From assembly GCA_023382455.1 (NCBI GenBank), contig JAHDVX010000028.1, positions 1-44,455 on the forward strand: a stretch of DNA of 44,455 nucleotides. Direction: 5' to 3'. Origin of the DNA: Flavobacteriales bacterium. Its GTDB lineage: Bacteria; Bacteroidota; Bacteroidia; Flavobacteriales_F; PHOS-HE28. The position numbers and the translations under genes are program-made. Shown here piece by piece: positions 26,350 to 34,927 of the stretch. Below the pieces are notes generated by a model. That model worked only from the letters and a program-made list of their open reading frames with translations. It did not search any database and was not told the origin of the DNA. How positions within the stretch are numbered: the first letter of the stretch is position 1; every line of letters begins with the position of its first letter.

Positions 26350-27180
26350 ATGAAGCACTATTTCCTGCCTGTGGCCGCCATGGCCATGTGCCTTTCCGCG
26401 GCGGCACAGGACCTGCCGCAAGCAAGCCCCTACGGGGAGGTGGAACAGATCGTCGGCCTCACCAAGGTGGAAGTGGACTACTCGCGCCCCAGCGCCCGCG
26501 GCCGCCGCATCTTCGGCGACCTGCTGGCCTATGGCGAACCCTGGAGGCTGGGCGCCAACTCGGCCACCACCATCGAGTTTGATGGACCGGTGGTGATCGA
26601 AGGGACCAAGATGGCCGCCGGTGCCTATTCCATGTTCGCCATCCCCCACCAGGAATCATGGGAGATCATCCTCAACAAGAACACCAAGCTGTGGGGCAAC
26701 AGCCGCGACGAGAAGGAGGATGCGCTCCGGATCAAGGTCAAGGCGGAGCCTTCCGAGTTCACCGAGACGTTGACGATCACCTTCGATGACGTGAAGGATG
26801 ACAAGGCCCTCATGAGCATCCGCTGGGAGAAGACCCGCGTCAGCGTCCAGCTGTATGCCGATGCCACCGCGCAGGGCATGGAGAACATCAAGAAGGCCAT
26901 GGCCGGGAAGGAGATCAAGGCCGGAACCTATGCCAGCAGCGCCCGCTTCGCCCTGGAGCGCGGCGTAATGACCAAGGAAGCCCTGGATTGGGCCCAGCGG
27001 GCGGTGGACATGGATCCGCGCTACTACTGGATGCACACGCTGGCTTTGGCACAAGCCGCCAACGGCATGAAGAAGGAGGCCATCGCAACGGCGGAGAAGA
27101 GCATGCAGGTGGCCGAAAAGGAAGGGGACAAGGCTTACATCCGTAAGAACCAGGACGTGATCGCCGAGTGGTCCAAGTGA
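26350..27180 (+). CDS. DUF2911 domain protein, exported, with TPR-like C-terminus
   Basis: The 276-residue protein has a signal peptide (FLPVAAMAMCLSAAA, cleavage near AAAQD). Residues about 25-185 are the DUF2911 domain seen mostly in Bacteroidota: VGLTKVEVDYSRPSARGR, IFGDLLAYGEPWRLGAN, ATTIEFDGPVVIEG, AGAYSMFAIP and SWEIILNKNTKLWG. Residues 195-276 look like two or three helical pairs of TPR type (ALDWAQRAVDMDPRYYWMHTLALAQ, AIATAEKSMQVAEKEGD). The domain has no established activity that I know; it is predicted to be periplasmic or outer-membrane associated. It follows clpX by 65 bases but has its own TAACTTCG element, and a textbook terminator downstream suggests a single-gene unit. Confidence 0.88.
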   Translation: MKHYFLPVAAMAMCLSAAAQDLPQASPYGEVEQIVGLTKVEVDYSRPSARGRRIFGDLLAYGEPWRLGANSATTIEFDGPVVIEGTKMAAGAYSMFAIPHQESWEIILNKNTKLWGNSRDEKEDALRIKVKAEPSEFTETLTITFDDVKDDKALMSIRWEKTRVSVQLYADATAQGMENIKKAMAGKEIKAGTYASSARFALERGVMTKEALDWAQRAVDMDPRYYWMHTLALAQAANGMKKEAIATAEKSMQVAEKEGDKAYIRKNQDVIAEWSK

Positions 27181-27207
27181 TCCCTCCGATCGTTCCGACG
27201 CTCAGGC

Positions 27208-27245
27208 AGCCCCCGCCTCCGGAAAGAGGCGGGGGCTTTTTTTTT
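27208..27245 (+). terminator. Strong intrinsic terminator after the DUF2911 gene
   Basis: A perfect 12-bp stem (27208-27219 with 27226-27237) and a 6-nt loop are followed by a run of nine T. Confidence 0.95.
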
Positions 27246-27336
27246 GGCTGGGCCACAATTCCAGGGGAACGGCTCCTCTACCAGGCGGATCGGATGGGGC
27301 AAGCGGGTCGGTCACGGTCGTGGCCGGGCAAGGCCC

Positions 27337-27375
27337 AAAAGAAAACGCCCCCGCAGGCCGTCCTGCGGGGGCGTT
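27337..27375 (-). terminator. Intrinsic terminator of the first T9SS protein gene
   Basis: A 14-bp GC-rich stem (27344-27357 with 27362-27375) around CCGT. On the minus strand it is followed by TTTTCTTTT (27337-27345). It lies 20 nt past the stop at 27395. Confidence 0.9.
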
Positions 27376-27394
27376 CCGGAAGCGGATGCTGCGG

Positions 27395-29302
27395 TCACTT
27401 CAATGTGATCCGCTGCACATGGAAGCGCTCGCCGTTGCTTATGCGCACGGTGTAGATGCCCGGCGCATTGCCGCCCAGGTCAATGGTGGTGGCCGTTCCG
27501 TTGAAGTGGGCGGACTGGACCAGTGAGCCCAGCACGTTGAACACCTCCACGGTCATGGAGCCGGGCTCTTTCGCGTGGATCTCAACGGGGCCGGTGGTCG
27601 GGCTGGGGTACATGCGGATACCGGCCAGGCTGGACACTTCCTGGATGCCGATCGTGGGATCGCTGGTCAGGCGGATCGCCCAGGCATTGCCATTGCCGTA
27701 GAGGTTCACGCCCTGGTCATCCACCGGCAGCCAGAGCATGCTGGCCGCGCCCGGCTGGGGCACGGTCAGGTCGTCGATGACGTAAATGTTCTTGCCGTTT
27801 TCCTGGTACAGGTTCGCCGATACGTAGTAGCCGCCGGGCTGGAGCGTGATCGGCTCATAGAACTGGGCCATGGGCCGGCGCTGGGACACATCGGTGCCGG
27901 TGAGCACGCGCACATCCGTCTCCACCAGGGGAGAGGAAAGGTTCGGCGGGCTGGAGAACACATCGGCTGTGTCGTACACGGCCGCGATGAAGTAGCTGCC
28001 GGCCTGGCTTTGGGTGGCCAGGCGGACCTCCACCCCGGTGAAGGTGGCCGGTTGGGCGATCTCGAAGTAGTTCAGCAGCCGCACATCCTGGGTGTTGTTC
28101 GTGAATGTGGTCGTTCCGGCACGGCTCGATACCAGTTGGGCGGAGGGCACCGCATCGATGGCATCCAGCGCGTACAGGTGCTCCGTGACCCGGAAATAGC
28201 GGGTCTTGCTGTTGTTGTTGGGGTCCGTATCGTTCGCGATGTCGTCGCTGCTGATGGTGAACTCAGCCTTGTAGGTGCCGATAGGCAACGGCGTGGGCAG
28301 GGTGAGGTCGGCATCGGCCACCATGGTATCGCCCATGGCCATGGAGCCCACGTTGATGGTGGTGTTCGCCACCTCGTTGTTGGCAGCGTCCTTCACGGAT
28401 ACGTTCACGGAGACATTGTTCTGGGTGGCACCGCCGAAGTTGATGATGCCGGCGCCCACGTTGATCGAGCCGGGCATTTGGACCTGTGGCATGCTGCCGT
28501 ATTCCGTCCCTTCCCCGAACTGGGAGGTGTAGCCATAATCCATCACCAGTTCGTGGTCGGGCAGGGTGTTGATCTCCACGTCGTCGATCTGCCAGTGGTA
28601 GTGCGTTACGGTCTCATGCGTGAACCGGAAGCGCACGTTGGAAGGGGCAGCCGCGATGACGGTGCCGATGGAGAAGGCCACCTCGCGCGTGTCGGAATCG
28701 ATGTTCATGGCGACATCCTGACCCACGGAAATGCGGGTGGGCCAGGTAGTGCCACCGTCCGTGCTCACCTCCAGGTAATAGCCGGGGGCGGAGGTGCAGC
28801 AAAAGCGGAAGCGCTCATGGAAGCGGATCTCCACGGCGGGCGTGGCGCTCAGGTCCAGGACCGGGGACACCAGCGAACCCACGAATACGGCCGGGGAGGC
28901 CACCATGGCGGGCGGCGTGCTGGTCCAGTCGGTGTTCGCCGAATCGGAGGCGAAGATCATGAAGCCGTTGGCGGCGGTGGGGGAATCAATGTTCTCTGTG
29001 GCATTGCTCCAAGCCCCGGTCACACCGGTGGTGGTATGGCGCCAAATATTGCCGTTGGGCCCTGCTGTGGTCCAGGCACCTACGCCGTTGTTGCCGGCCA
29101 GGCCGTTGGCGAAGTCCTCATGGAAGACCTGGTCGCGCTGGGCACCGGCCATCGGAGATGCTGTCGGGTGTGCCGGGGAGGCGGCCTGCGAGGTTTCCCA
29201 TTGGCCCTTGTAGGGCTGGGGTGCGGAGACCTGTAATTGGGCATGGGCGCCGCTTCCGATCAGGGAGAGGGCCAATGCCGAAGCGTGGAACCTGTTTATC
29301 AT
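27395..29302 (-). CDS. T9SS type A sorting-domain protein (paralogue 1)
   Basis: This is a 635-residue secreted protein. ATG 29302 is chosen because it opens a signal peptide (MINRFHASALALSLIGSGAHAQ) and has a TACTTTTG element 17 nt upstream. About residues 45-235 look like a jelly-roll, MAM-like domain (VFHEDFANGLAG, GYYLEVSTDGGTTWP, FRFTHETVTHYHWQIDDVEI). Residues 250-370 are Ig/CARDB-like (NFGGATQNNVSVNVSVKD, IGTYKAEFTISSDD). A beta-rich region with GSYFIAAVYDTAD follows. The last 80 residues are a type A sorting domain (MYPSPTTGPVEIHAKEPG, VFNVLGSLVQSAHF, GNAPGIYTVRISNG, VQRITLK). It should cross the outer membrane by T9SS and be anchored or released. The next gene upstream is a full-length paralogue. 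The function is unknown; adhesin or protease-associated roles are guesses. Confidence 0.88.
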   Translation of the reverse strand: MINRFHASALALSLIGSGAHAQLQVSAPQPYKGQWETSQAASPAHPTASPMAGAQRDQVFHEDFANGLAGNNGVGAWTTAGPNGNIWRHTTTGVTGAWSNATENIDSPTAANGFMIFASDSANTDWTSTPPAMVASPAVFVGSLVSPVLDLSATPAVEIRFHERFRFCCTSAPGYYLEVSTDGGTTWPTRISVGQDVAMNIDSDTREVAFSIGTVIAAAPSNVRFRFTHETVTHYHWQIDDVEINTLPDHELVMDYGYTSQFGEGTEYGSMPQVQMPGSINVGAGIINFGGATQNNVSVNVSVKDAANNEVANTTINVGSMAMGDTMVADADLTLPTPLPIGTYKAEFTISSDDIANDTDPNNNSKTRYFRVTEHLYALDAIDAVPSAQLVSSRAGTTTFTNNTQDVRLLNYFEIAQPATFTGVEVRLATQSQAGSYFIAAVYDTADVFSSPPNLSSPLVETDVRVLTGTDVSQRRPMAQFYEPITLQPGGYYVSANLYQENGKNIYVIDDLTVPQPGAASMLWLPVDDQGVNLYGNGNAWAIRLTSDPTIGIQEVSSLAGIRMYPSPTTGPVEIHAKEPGSMTVEVFNVLGSLVQSAHFNGTATTIDLGGNAPGIYTVRISNGERFHVQRITLK

Positions 29303-29319
29303 GTGTTTGGTGTTGTGCT

Positions 29320-29327
29320 CAAAAGTA
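29320..29327 (-). promoter_or_regulatory. -7-type promoter element for T9SS paralogue 1
   Basis: TACTTTTG on the minus strand, 17 nt upstream of the ATG at 29302, which implies a short 5' leader. Confidence 0.5.
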
Positions 29328-29507
29328 GCCGGGCGAAGTTGAGGATTTCCCTTCATCCGGGCTACGGTGCCGGAAGGCTGGGGAGCGGTTTGCGGAGCAA
29401 GGCCTTCGGGATGCAGGGAAGGCTATTGTGACGGCACACATGTTCCGGGCGCTGAACTTTCGAGGCAAACACCTCCGCCATGTGTGCTCGGGCTACAAGT
29501 CACCATC

Positions 29508-29569
29508 GGGAAATCCAAGCTTGTTTGGTCCTCGGCTACGCTCGGACTGACAACAAGCTTGGCTTTCCC
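29508..29569. repeat. 62-nt imperfect palindrome (REP/cruciform-like)
   Basis: Arms 29508-29525 and 29552-29569 pair at 17 of 18 positions, containing CCAAGCTTGTT and AACAAGCTTGG inside GGGAAA/TTTCCC ends. The loop contains a second short stem, GTCC (29528-29531) with GGAC (29544-29547), around TCGGCTACGCTC. There is no T tract, and it lies more than 140 nt from the nearest stop codon, so it is not a normal terminator. It resembles repetitive extragenic palindromes. Confidence 0.85.
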
Positions 29570-29712
29570 TTCCCAATCAGGGGCGTTGTGCGAGACCCTA
29601 TCGGAAATTCCAATCACCTATCGCTCATCCCCGCATCGGCAGCAGACCCTCCATGGCCGTCCATTACAAAGATGCCGGAGCAATAAGACCGGACATGGGG
29701 AAGCTCCTCCCG

Positions 29713-29753
29713 AAAAAGGAACACCCCCCTGGCCGCACGGGCCAAGGGGGTGT
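29713..29753 (-). terminator. Intrinsic terminator of T9SS paralogue 2
   Basis: Stem 29721-29734 with 29740-29753, one mismatch. The minus strand then reads CCTTTTT. It lies 20 nt past the stop at 29773. Confidence 0.85.
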
Positions 29754-29772
29754 GCCGAATAAGGAAGGAAGC

Positions 29773-31596
29773 TTACTTCACGGCGATACGCTGCACGTTG
29801 AAGCGGGCACCGTCGCTGATGCGCACGCTATAGATGCCGGGCGCATTGCCCTCCAGGTTGATGGAGGAGGTCGTTCCGTTGAAGTGTGCGGTCTTCACCA
29901 GTGCACCCAGTGCGTTGAACACTTCCACGGTCATCTTTCCGGCATCCTGCACGCGGATCTCCACCTGTCCGTTGGTGGGGTTCGGGTACATGGATACACC
30001 GGTGAGGCTGGGGTTTTCCTGCACGCCCACGGAGGGGTCGGTGGTCAGGCGGATGCCCATGGCGTTACCGTTGCTGTAGATGAACTGGCCTTGGTCGTCG
30101 TTGGGGATCCACAGCATGGTCGCATCGAACGGCTGCTCCACGGTGATGTCATCCAGGATGTACAGGTCGTTACCTCCTTCCTGGAACAGGCGAACGGCCA
30201 CGTAGTAGGCGTTGGGGTCCAAGGTGAGGGGATCCATGAAGGCCACTTGGGCCACACCGGCGGCCAGGTCGGCTTCCGTGATCACGCGGGGTTCGCTCTC
30301 CACCAAGGGTGAGGAAAGGGGCGTGCCGACGTACATCTCGGAGGTGTCGTACACGGCGGCGATGAAGTAGCTGCCGGCCATGGAGTTGTTCACGTCCAGT
30401 ACCACTTCCACGCCGGTGAAGGTGGACTGGTCAATGACGTTGTAGTAGTTCAGGAAGCGCACGTCCTGGTTGTTGTCGGTGAAGGAGCCGGTACCCAGGG
30501 TGGTCAGGCGCAGTACGGAGTCCGGCACCAGGTTGATGCCGTCCAAGGAGTACCAATCGTCGGTCACCTCGAAATAGCGGTAGGCCGTGTTGTCGGCGGG
30601 GTTCTCATCCGAGCCGATCTGGTCGCTGGAGATGGTGAAGGTCGCGGTGTACAGGCCCACCGGGAGTGGGGAGGGCAGGGTGATGGTTTCATCCGACAGC
30701 ACCGTATCGCCATTGTTCATGGTGGCAAACGTGCTCGTGGCCGTCCCCACCGTGGCGGAAGAGGCATCGGTAATGGTGGTTGTCACCGTTACGTTGGTCT
30801 GAGGTTGGCCGCCGAAGTTCACCACCTGCGCGCCGGCATTGATGGTGGAGGGCATCTGGTTCTGGGGGATACGGGCGTATTCCATGCCGTTGCCGAACTG
30901 GGAGGTGTACCCCCAAGTGGTGATCATTTCATAGTCCGGCAGGGTGATGATGGCCACATCGTCGATCATCCAGGCATAGTCGCAGCCACCCTCATAGCGG
31001 AAACGCACCCAAGCACTGCTTGCTCCGGCAATGTCCGCGGATACGTTCAGGGAGAACACCTGGGGGTTGGATGCGACGAAATTGTTCACGCCCACATCGT
31101 TGATCTGGTGGGTGGTCCAGTTCACGTTGTCGGTGCTGGTCTCCACATAGCAAAAACCTTGGAACGCACGGTAGTACTGCTCGAATTGCACCACCACGCC
31201 CGAATAGGCGCTGAGGTTCACCGGGTTCGCCATGGCAATCCAAGCGTTCTGGGAGCCGCCGCAGAGCAGGTCGGAGTCGAACAGGGCGAAGCCATTGTCC
31301 GCCGTGGTGGAGGCAATGGGGTTGATGGCATAGGCGCCGGAGGGAACATCGGTGCCGATCACCCAGTTGTCGTTGTTCGGGTCGTTGATGTTACCGATGG
31401 TCCAGTTGGCCGGGTTGGAAAAGTCGTCGGACCAGATCACGGCGCGCTCACCGCCTTGGGCGGTAACGGTCGGGGTGGTCCGGTTGGGAACGTCCAACGC
31501 ACGCTGCTTCAGGTAGCGCTGGGTTCCGACACCCTGGGCCGATACCCCGAACGATGCCACGGCGACTGCCATAGCGGTCAAGTAGAGTCTGTTCAT
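29773..31596 (-). CDS. T9SS type A sorting-domain protein (paralogue 2)
   Basis: This is a 607-residue secreted protein. ATG 31596 begins the signal peptide MNRLYLTAMAVAVASFGVSAQ; the frame upstream is open only as far as a TTG. It matches paralogue 1 along its whole length. The N-terminal jelly-roll segment has AVIWSDDFSNPANWTIG and CDYAWMIDDVAIITLPDYE. The middle has PLPVGLYTATFTISSDQI against PLPIGTYKAEFTISSDDI in paralogue 1, and AGSYFIAAVYDTSE against AGSYFIAAVYDTAD. The sorting domain has MYPNPTNGQVEIRV, VFNALGALVKTAHF and GNAPGIYSVRIS. It is probably secreted and surface-attached. Each paralogue has its own terminator, so they are regulated separately. A weak TAACTTGG element lies about 40 nt upstream of the start. 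Confidence 0.88.
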   Translation of the reverse strand: MNRLYLTAMAVAVASFGVSAQGVGTQRYLKQRALDVPNRTTPTVTAQGGERAVIWSDDFSNPANWTIGNINDPNNDNWVIGTDVPSGAYAINPIASTTADNGFALFDSDLLCGGSQNAWIAMANPVNLSAYSGVVVQFEQYYRAFQGFCYVETSTDNVNWTTHQINDVGVNNFVASNPQVFSLNVSADIAGASSAWVRFRYEGGCDYAWMIDDVAIITLPDYEMITTWGYTSQFGNGMEYARIPQNQMPSTINAGAQVVNFGGQPQTNVTVTTTITDASSATVGTATSTFATMNNGDTVLSDETITLPSPLPVGLYTATFTISSDQIGSDENPADNTAYRYFEVTDDWYSLDGINLVPDSVLRLTTLGTGSFTDNNQDVRFLNYYNVIDQSTFTGVEVVLDVNNSMAGSYFIAAVYDTSEMYVGTPLSSPLVESEPRVITEADLAAGVAQVAFMDPLTLDPNAYYVAVRLFQEGGNDLYILDDITVEQPFDATMLWIPNDDQGQFIYSNGNAMGIRLTTDPSVGVQENPSLTGVSMYPNPTNGQVEIRVQDAGKMTVEVFNALGALVKTAHFNGTTSSINLEGNAPGIYSVRISDGARFNVQRIAVK

Positions 31597-31734
31597 CTGT
31601 CGGTTGAGGTTGGGTTTTTTTTGAGGTTGAGGGGGCCAAGTTAACAAACACCATCGGCCCCTTGGACTTGGATGACGTGCGGTTATTGGAAAACGCTGCC
31701 TGTCGCCCTGGTGTTCACACTTTTTAGGGGAATC

Positions 31735-31754
31735 ATTGGAGCCCGGTCTCCAAT
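31735..31754 (-). terminator. Hairpin after the sodium:solute symporter
   Basis: ATTGGAG and CTCCAAT (7 bp) around CCCGGT, 4 nt past the stop at 31759. The minus strand carries no immediate T run, so it may act only weakly. Confidence 0.5.
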
Positions 31755-31758
31755 CCTG

Positions 31759-33441
31759 CTACTGCCGGGTCTTCGGGATGAAGAATTGCAGCACCACGGC
31801 CAGGCCCACCGTGATGGCCGGTGCGATCAGGTTGTACCACAGAAAGGCCACCTGAATGCCGGAGAAATGGATGGCCAGGATCACCCCTTGGGCCACCAAA
31901 GCCGCAAGGAACACCGCCGTGCCCTGCACCTGCTTCAGGAAGAAGGCCACCAGGAAGATGCCCAGGATGGTGCCGTAGAAAAGCGAGCCCAGGATGTTCA
32001 CCGCCTGGATGAGGTTCTCGAACAGGGAGAACATCGCCGCGAAGACCAACGCCAACAGGCCGAAGGCCACGGTGGCCCACTTCCCCAGGCGGACCTGGTG
32101 CCCGTCGGTGGTGCGCTTGGGCAGCACGTCCACCACGGCGGTGGTGGCCAGCGCGCTCAGCTCGGCGCTGGTGCTGCTCATGCCGGCGCTGAAGATCATG
32201 GCCAGCAACAGGCCGATCACCCCGATGGGCAGGTGGTCCATGATGAAGCTGATGAAGATGTAGTCCTTGTCGTTGGGCTCGCGCTCCGGCAAGGCTTGTT
32301 GCAGCAAGGCGGTGGCCTCACCGCGCAGGGCCTGGTCCGTGGCGAGGCCTTGCACCAGGGCGTCATGGGCGGCGGCCTCGGCGGCGGGCTCCGCGGCCCT
32401 GCGGGCCTGCACCCAGGCCAGGGCTTGGGTGCGCAGCCGGGCATTGTTCGCCTCATGCTCCGCCTCCAAGGCCCGCAGTCGGGGTGCGGCGGAGGTTTCC
32501 TCCAAGGCGGCCATGTTGGCGGCGTTCCAGTGGACCGGTGCGTTGTTCATCAGGTAGAACACGAACACCAGCACGCCGGTGAGCAGGATGAAGAACTGCA
32601 TGGGGATCTTCAGCACGGCGTTCATCCACAGGCCCATGCGTGCCTCCCGCGGGTCGCGGCCGCCCAGGTAGCGCTGCACCTGGCTCTGGTCCGTGCCGAA
32701 GTAGGAGAGTTGCAGGAAGAAGCCCCCGATGAGGCCGCTCCACAGGGTGTACTTGTCGGCGGGGTCGAAGCTGAGGTCCACCACCTGCATTTTCCCCAGG
32801 CTGCCCGCCAGTTGCAGGCTTTCGCCGAAGCCCATGGAGCGGCCCAGGTAGTGCACCACCAGGCCGAAGGCCACGAAGAGGCCGCCGAACATCACGGCCA
32901 TCTGTTGTTTGTGGGTGACGCCCACGGCCCGCGCGCCGCCGGTGGCGGTGTACACGATCACCAGCACCCCGATGAAGCCGCAGGTCCAGGCCAGGGGCCA
33001 GTGCAGCACCTTGCTGAGGATGATGCTGGGCGCGTAGATGGTGATGCCAGCGGCCATGCTGCGCTGCAGCAGGAAGAGCCCGGCGGTGAGCAGGCGTGCC
33101 CGCTCATCGAAGCGCTTGCCGATGAACTCGTACGCGGTGAAGACCTTCCACTTGTAGTAGAGCGGGATGAACACGAGATTGATCACCACCATGGCCAGCG
33201 GCAGGCCGAAGTAGAACTGCACGAAGCCCAGGCCGTCCAGAAAACCCTGCCCCGGCGTGCTCAGGAAGGTGATGGCGCTGGCCTGGGTGGCCATCACGCT
33301 TAGGCCCACGCCCCACCAGCGGGCGTCGCCGCCGCCGCGCAGGTAGCCCTCGGAGGTGTTCGTGCTGCGCGTTTTCCAGACGCCGTAGGCCACGATGAAG
33401 CCCAGCGTGCCCAGCAGGATGGTCCAGTCAAGCCAGTGCAT
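31759..33441 (-). CDS. Sodium:solute symporter family protein with a hydrophilic insert
   Basis: This 560-residue inner-membrane transporter of the SSS family drives solute uptake with sodium. About 13 hydrophobic helices are visible. Family features include the first helix (WTILLGTLGFIVAYGVW), SVMATQASAITFLSTPGQGF near residues 48-67 at the substrate/sodium site, GGARAVGVTHKQQMAV, and FFLQLSYFGTDQSQVQRYL. IFSAGMSSTSAELSALATT at about 416-434 carries conserved sodium-site serines. Between helices, residues about 302-390 form an Ala/Glu/Arg-rich, coiled-coil-like hydrophilic insert (LEAEHEANNARLRTQALAW). The substrate cannot be read from sequence. It is the last of three same-strand genes, PIG-L deacetylase, aminotransferase, symporter, spaced by about 100 bases. 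Confidence 0.9.
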   Translation of the reverse strand: MHWLDWTILLGTLGFIVAYGVWKTRSTNTSEGYLRGGGDARWWGVGLSVMATQASAITFLSTPGQGFLDGLGFVQFYFGLPLAMVVINLVFIPLYYKWKVFTAYEFIGKRFDERARLLTAGLFLLQRSMAAGITIYAPSIILSKVLHWPLAWTCGFIGVLVIVYTATGGARAVGVTHKQQMAVMFGGLFVAFGLVVHYLGRSMGFGESLQLAGSLGKMQVVDLSFDPADKYTLWSGLIGGFFLQLSYFGTDQSQVQRYLGGRDPREARMGLWMNAVLKIPMQFFILLTGVLVFVFYLMNNAPVHWNAANMAALEETSAAPRLRALEAEHEANNARLRTQALAWVQARRAAEPAAEAAAHDALVQGLATDQALRGEATALLQQALPEREPNDKDYIFISFIMDHLPIGVIGLLLAMIFSAGMSSTSAELSALATTAVVDVLPKRTTDGHQVRLGKWATVAFGLLALVFAAMFSLFENLIQAVNILGSLFYGTILGIFLVAFFLKQVQGTAVFLAALVAQGVILAIHFSGIQVAFLWYNLIAPAITVGLAVVLQFFIPKTRQ

Positions 33442-33539
33442 TCCGGTGCGTGCTGGCCTTCGTCCGATACACCCGGAGCGCCGCCCCCGTGGATCGACCG
33501 TACAGGTGCATGCACGGGACCTTGGTGCGTTTCATCCGG

Positions 33540-34814
33540 TCACCGTAGCGCATCAATGGCTTTGCGTATCCTGTCGATCACGTCGGGGATCATGTCCATG
33601 CGGGTGGTGCCCACCGAGATGCGGAACCAATCGCTGTCGCGGCCGGTGCCGAAGGCGAAGAAGGGCACCATGCCCACACCGGCCTTTTGGATCAGGTACC
33701 AGGTGGCGTCGAAGGCATCTTTCAGCACATGGCCCTCCGGCGCGGTGCGGCCGATGATGCCGATGCGCACGGAGAGGTAGATGGCGCCTTGGGCGGGGAT
33801 GGAGTCCACCGGGAGGCCGTCCGTCTTCATGGCCTGGAAGCCGTTGTGGTACGCCGCCACGCGTTCTTCCACCATGCGCCGGTGTTCGTTCACGGCGGCA
33901 TTGTACGCCGGTTCGACCAGGAAGCGGGCCGTGGCCACCTGTTCGGGTTTCGGGGCCCAGGCCCCCACGTGGCCGAGGATGGCGGCCATCTTGCACATCA
34001 CCGCCGACGGGCCGAAGCCCCAGCCTACGCGCACCCCGGTGGCGGCGAGCGACTTGGAGATGCCGTCCACGTAGATGGTGTACGGGCGCATCTCCGGCCG
34101 GATGGACACCGGGTCCACATGCGCGCTGCCGCCAAGGACCAGCTCATGGTAGATCTGGTCGTACATCACGTACAGCGGCTTGGTGCCGTTGCGCCGGGCG
34201 TTCTCTTGCAGCACCAGGTCGCAGATGGCGGCCAGTTGCTCCCGGGTGAAGGAGGTGCCCGTGGGGTTGAGCGGGGAGCAGAGCGCGAGCAGGGCGGCCC
34301 CTTGCAGGTGCGGGCGCAGGTCGTCGGCCGTGGGCAGGAAGCGGTTCTCCGGCGTGGTCTGTACTTCCACTTTCTCCGCTTGGTGCAGGTAGCTGTAGTG
34401 GTTGTTGTTCCAGCTCGGCACGGGATAGACCACGCGTTCCCCGGGATCCACCACGGCCTTGTACGCGGCGTAGATCACGGGCCGCGCCCCGGCGGCGATC
34501 AGGATGTCATCGGCGGCGTACGCCGATCCGAGGTTGTGTTGCACCAACCCGGCCACCGCCTTGCGAAGCTCGGCCACGCCGTTCGCTGCGGGGTAGTTGC
34601 TCAGGCCTTCGGTGTACGCCTGTTGGATCAGTTCGCGGTAGCGGGCGGGCAACGGGAACACGCCCGGGTCGAAATCACCGATGGTGAGGTTGTGGATGCG
34701 CTCGCCCTTGGCGATGCGCCCGTTGATCTCGCCCGCGATGCGGATGATCTCCGACCCGATCAGATGCTCCGCAAGCTGGGATACCAGGGGCGTGGAAAGT
34801 GTGGTGGGTTCCAT
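33540..34814 (-). CDS. PLP-dependent aminotransferase, class I/II
   Basis: This 424-residue cytosolic fold-type I aminotransferase transfers an amino group between an amino acid and a 2-oxoacid. ATG 34814 is chosen because it starts just before the first helix (LSTPLVSQLAEHLIGSEI); the longer open frame upstream runs into the PIG-L gene and has no domain character. Visible motifs are IGDFDPGVFPLP, YPAANGVAELRKAV, IAAGARPVIYAAYKAV, SPLNPTGTSF with the PLP-contacting Asn183, YVMYDQIYHELV with Asp219, and DGISKSLAATGVRVGW with the Schiff-base Lys254. The substrate is probably an amino acid of aspartate/aromatic type but is not determined. It lies between the PIG-L deacetylase (113 bases) and the symporter (98 bases). 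Confidence 0.92.
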   Translation of the reverse strand: MEPTTLSTPLVSQLAEHLIGSEIIRIAGEINGRIAKGERIHNLTIGDFDPGVFPLPARYRELIQQAYTEGLSNYPAANGVAELRKAVAGLVQHNLGSAYAADDILIAAGARPVIYAAYKAVVDPGERVVYPVPSWNNNHYSYLHQAEKVEVQTTPENRFLPTADDLRPHLQGAALLALCSPLNPTGTSFTREQLAAICDLVLQENARRNGTKPLYVMYDQIYHELVLGGSAHVDPVSIRPEMRPYTIYVDGISKSLAATGVRVGWGFGPSAVMCKMAAILGHVGAWAPKPEQVATARFLVEPAYNAAVNEHRRMVEERVAAYHNGFQAMKTDGLPVDSIPAQGAIYLSVRIGIIGRTAPEGHVLKDAFDATWYLIQKAGVGMVPFFAFGTGRDSDWFRISVGTTRMDMIPDVIDRIRKAIDALR

Positions 34815-34927
34815 GGCAGGTGGGCTGAGGTTCGGGGCGAATGTCCGGATGGCGGGCCCGATGTGGCAAATTTGCGGGGCTTGGAGGTTCGTTGTGTCTG
34901 GTGGTGCATTCAAATTGCCGTTGATGC

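Larger units (their letters stand above)
29303..29772. other. Intergenic region between the two T9SS paralogues
   Basis: 470 bases without a convincing gene. It holds the promoter of paralogue 1, a 62-nt palindrome (29508-29569) and the terminator of paralogue 2. Short open frames cross the palindrome and look random. Confidence 0.7.

Noticed and set aside
29423-29617. Short minus-strand frame crossing the 62-nt palindrome
   Set aside because: No recognisable protein character; the sequence is better explained as a palindromic element.
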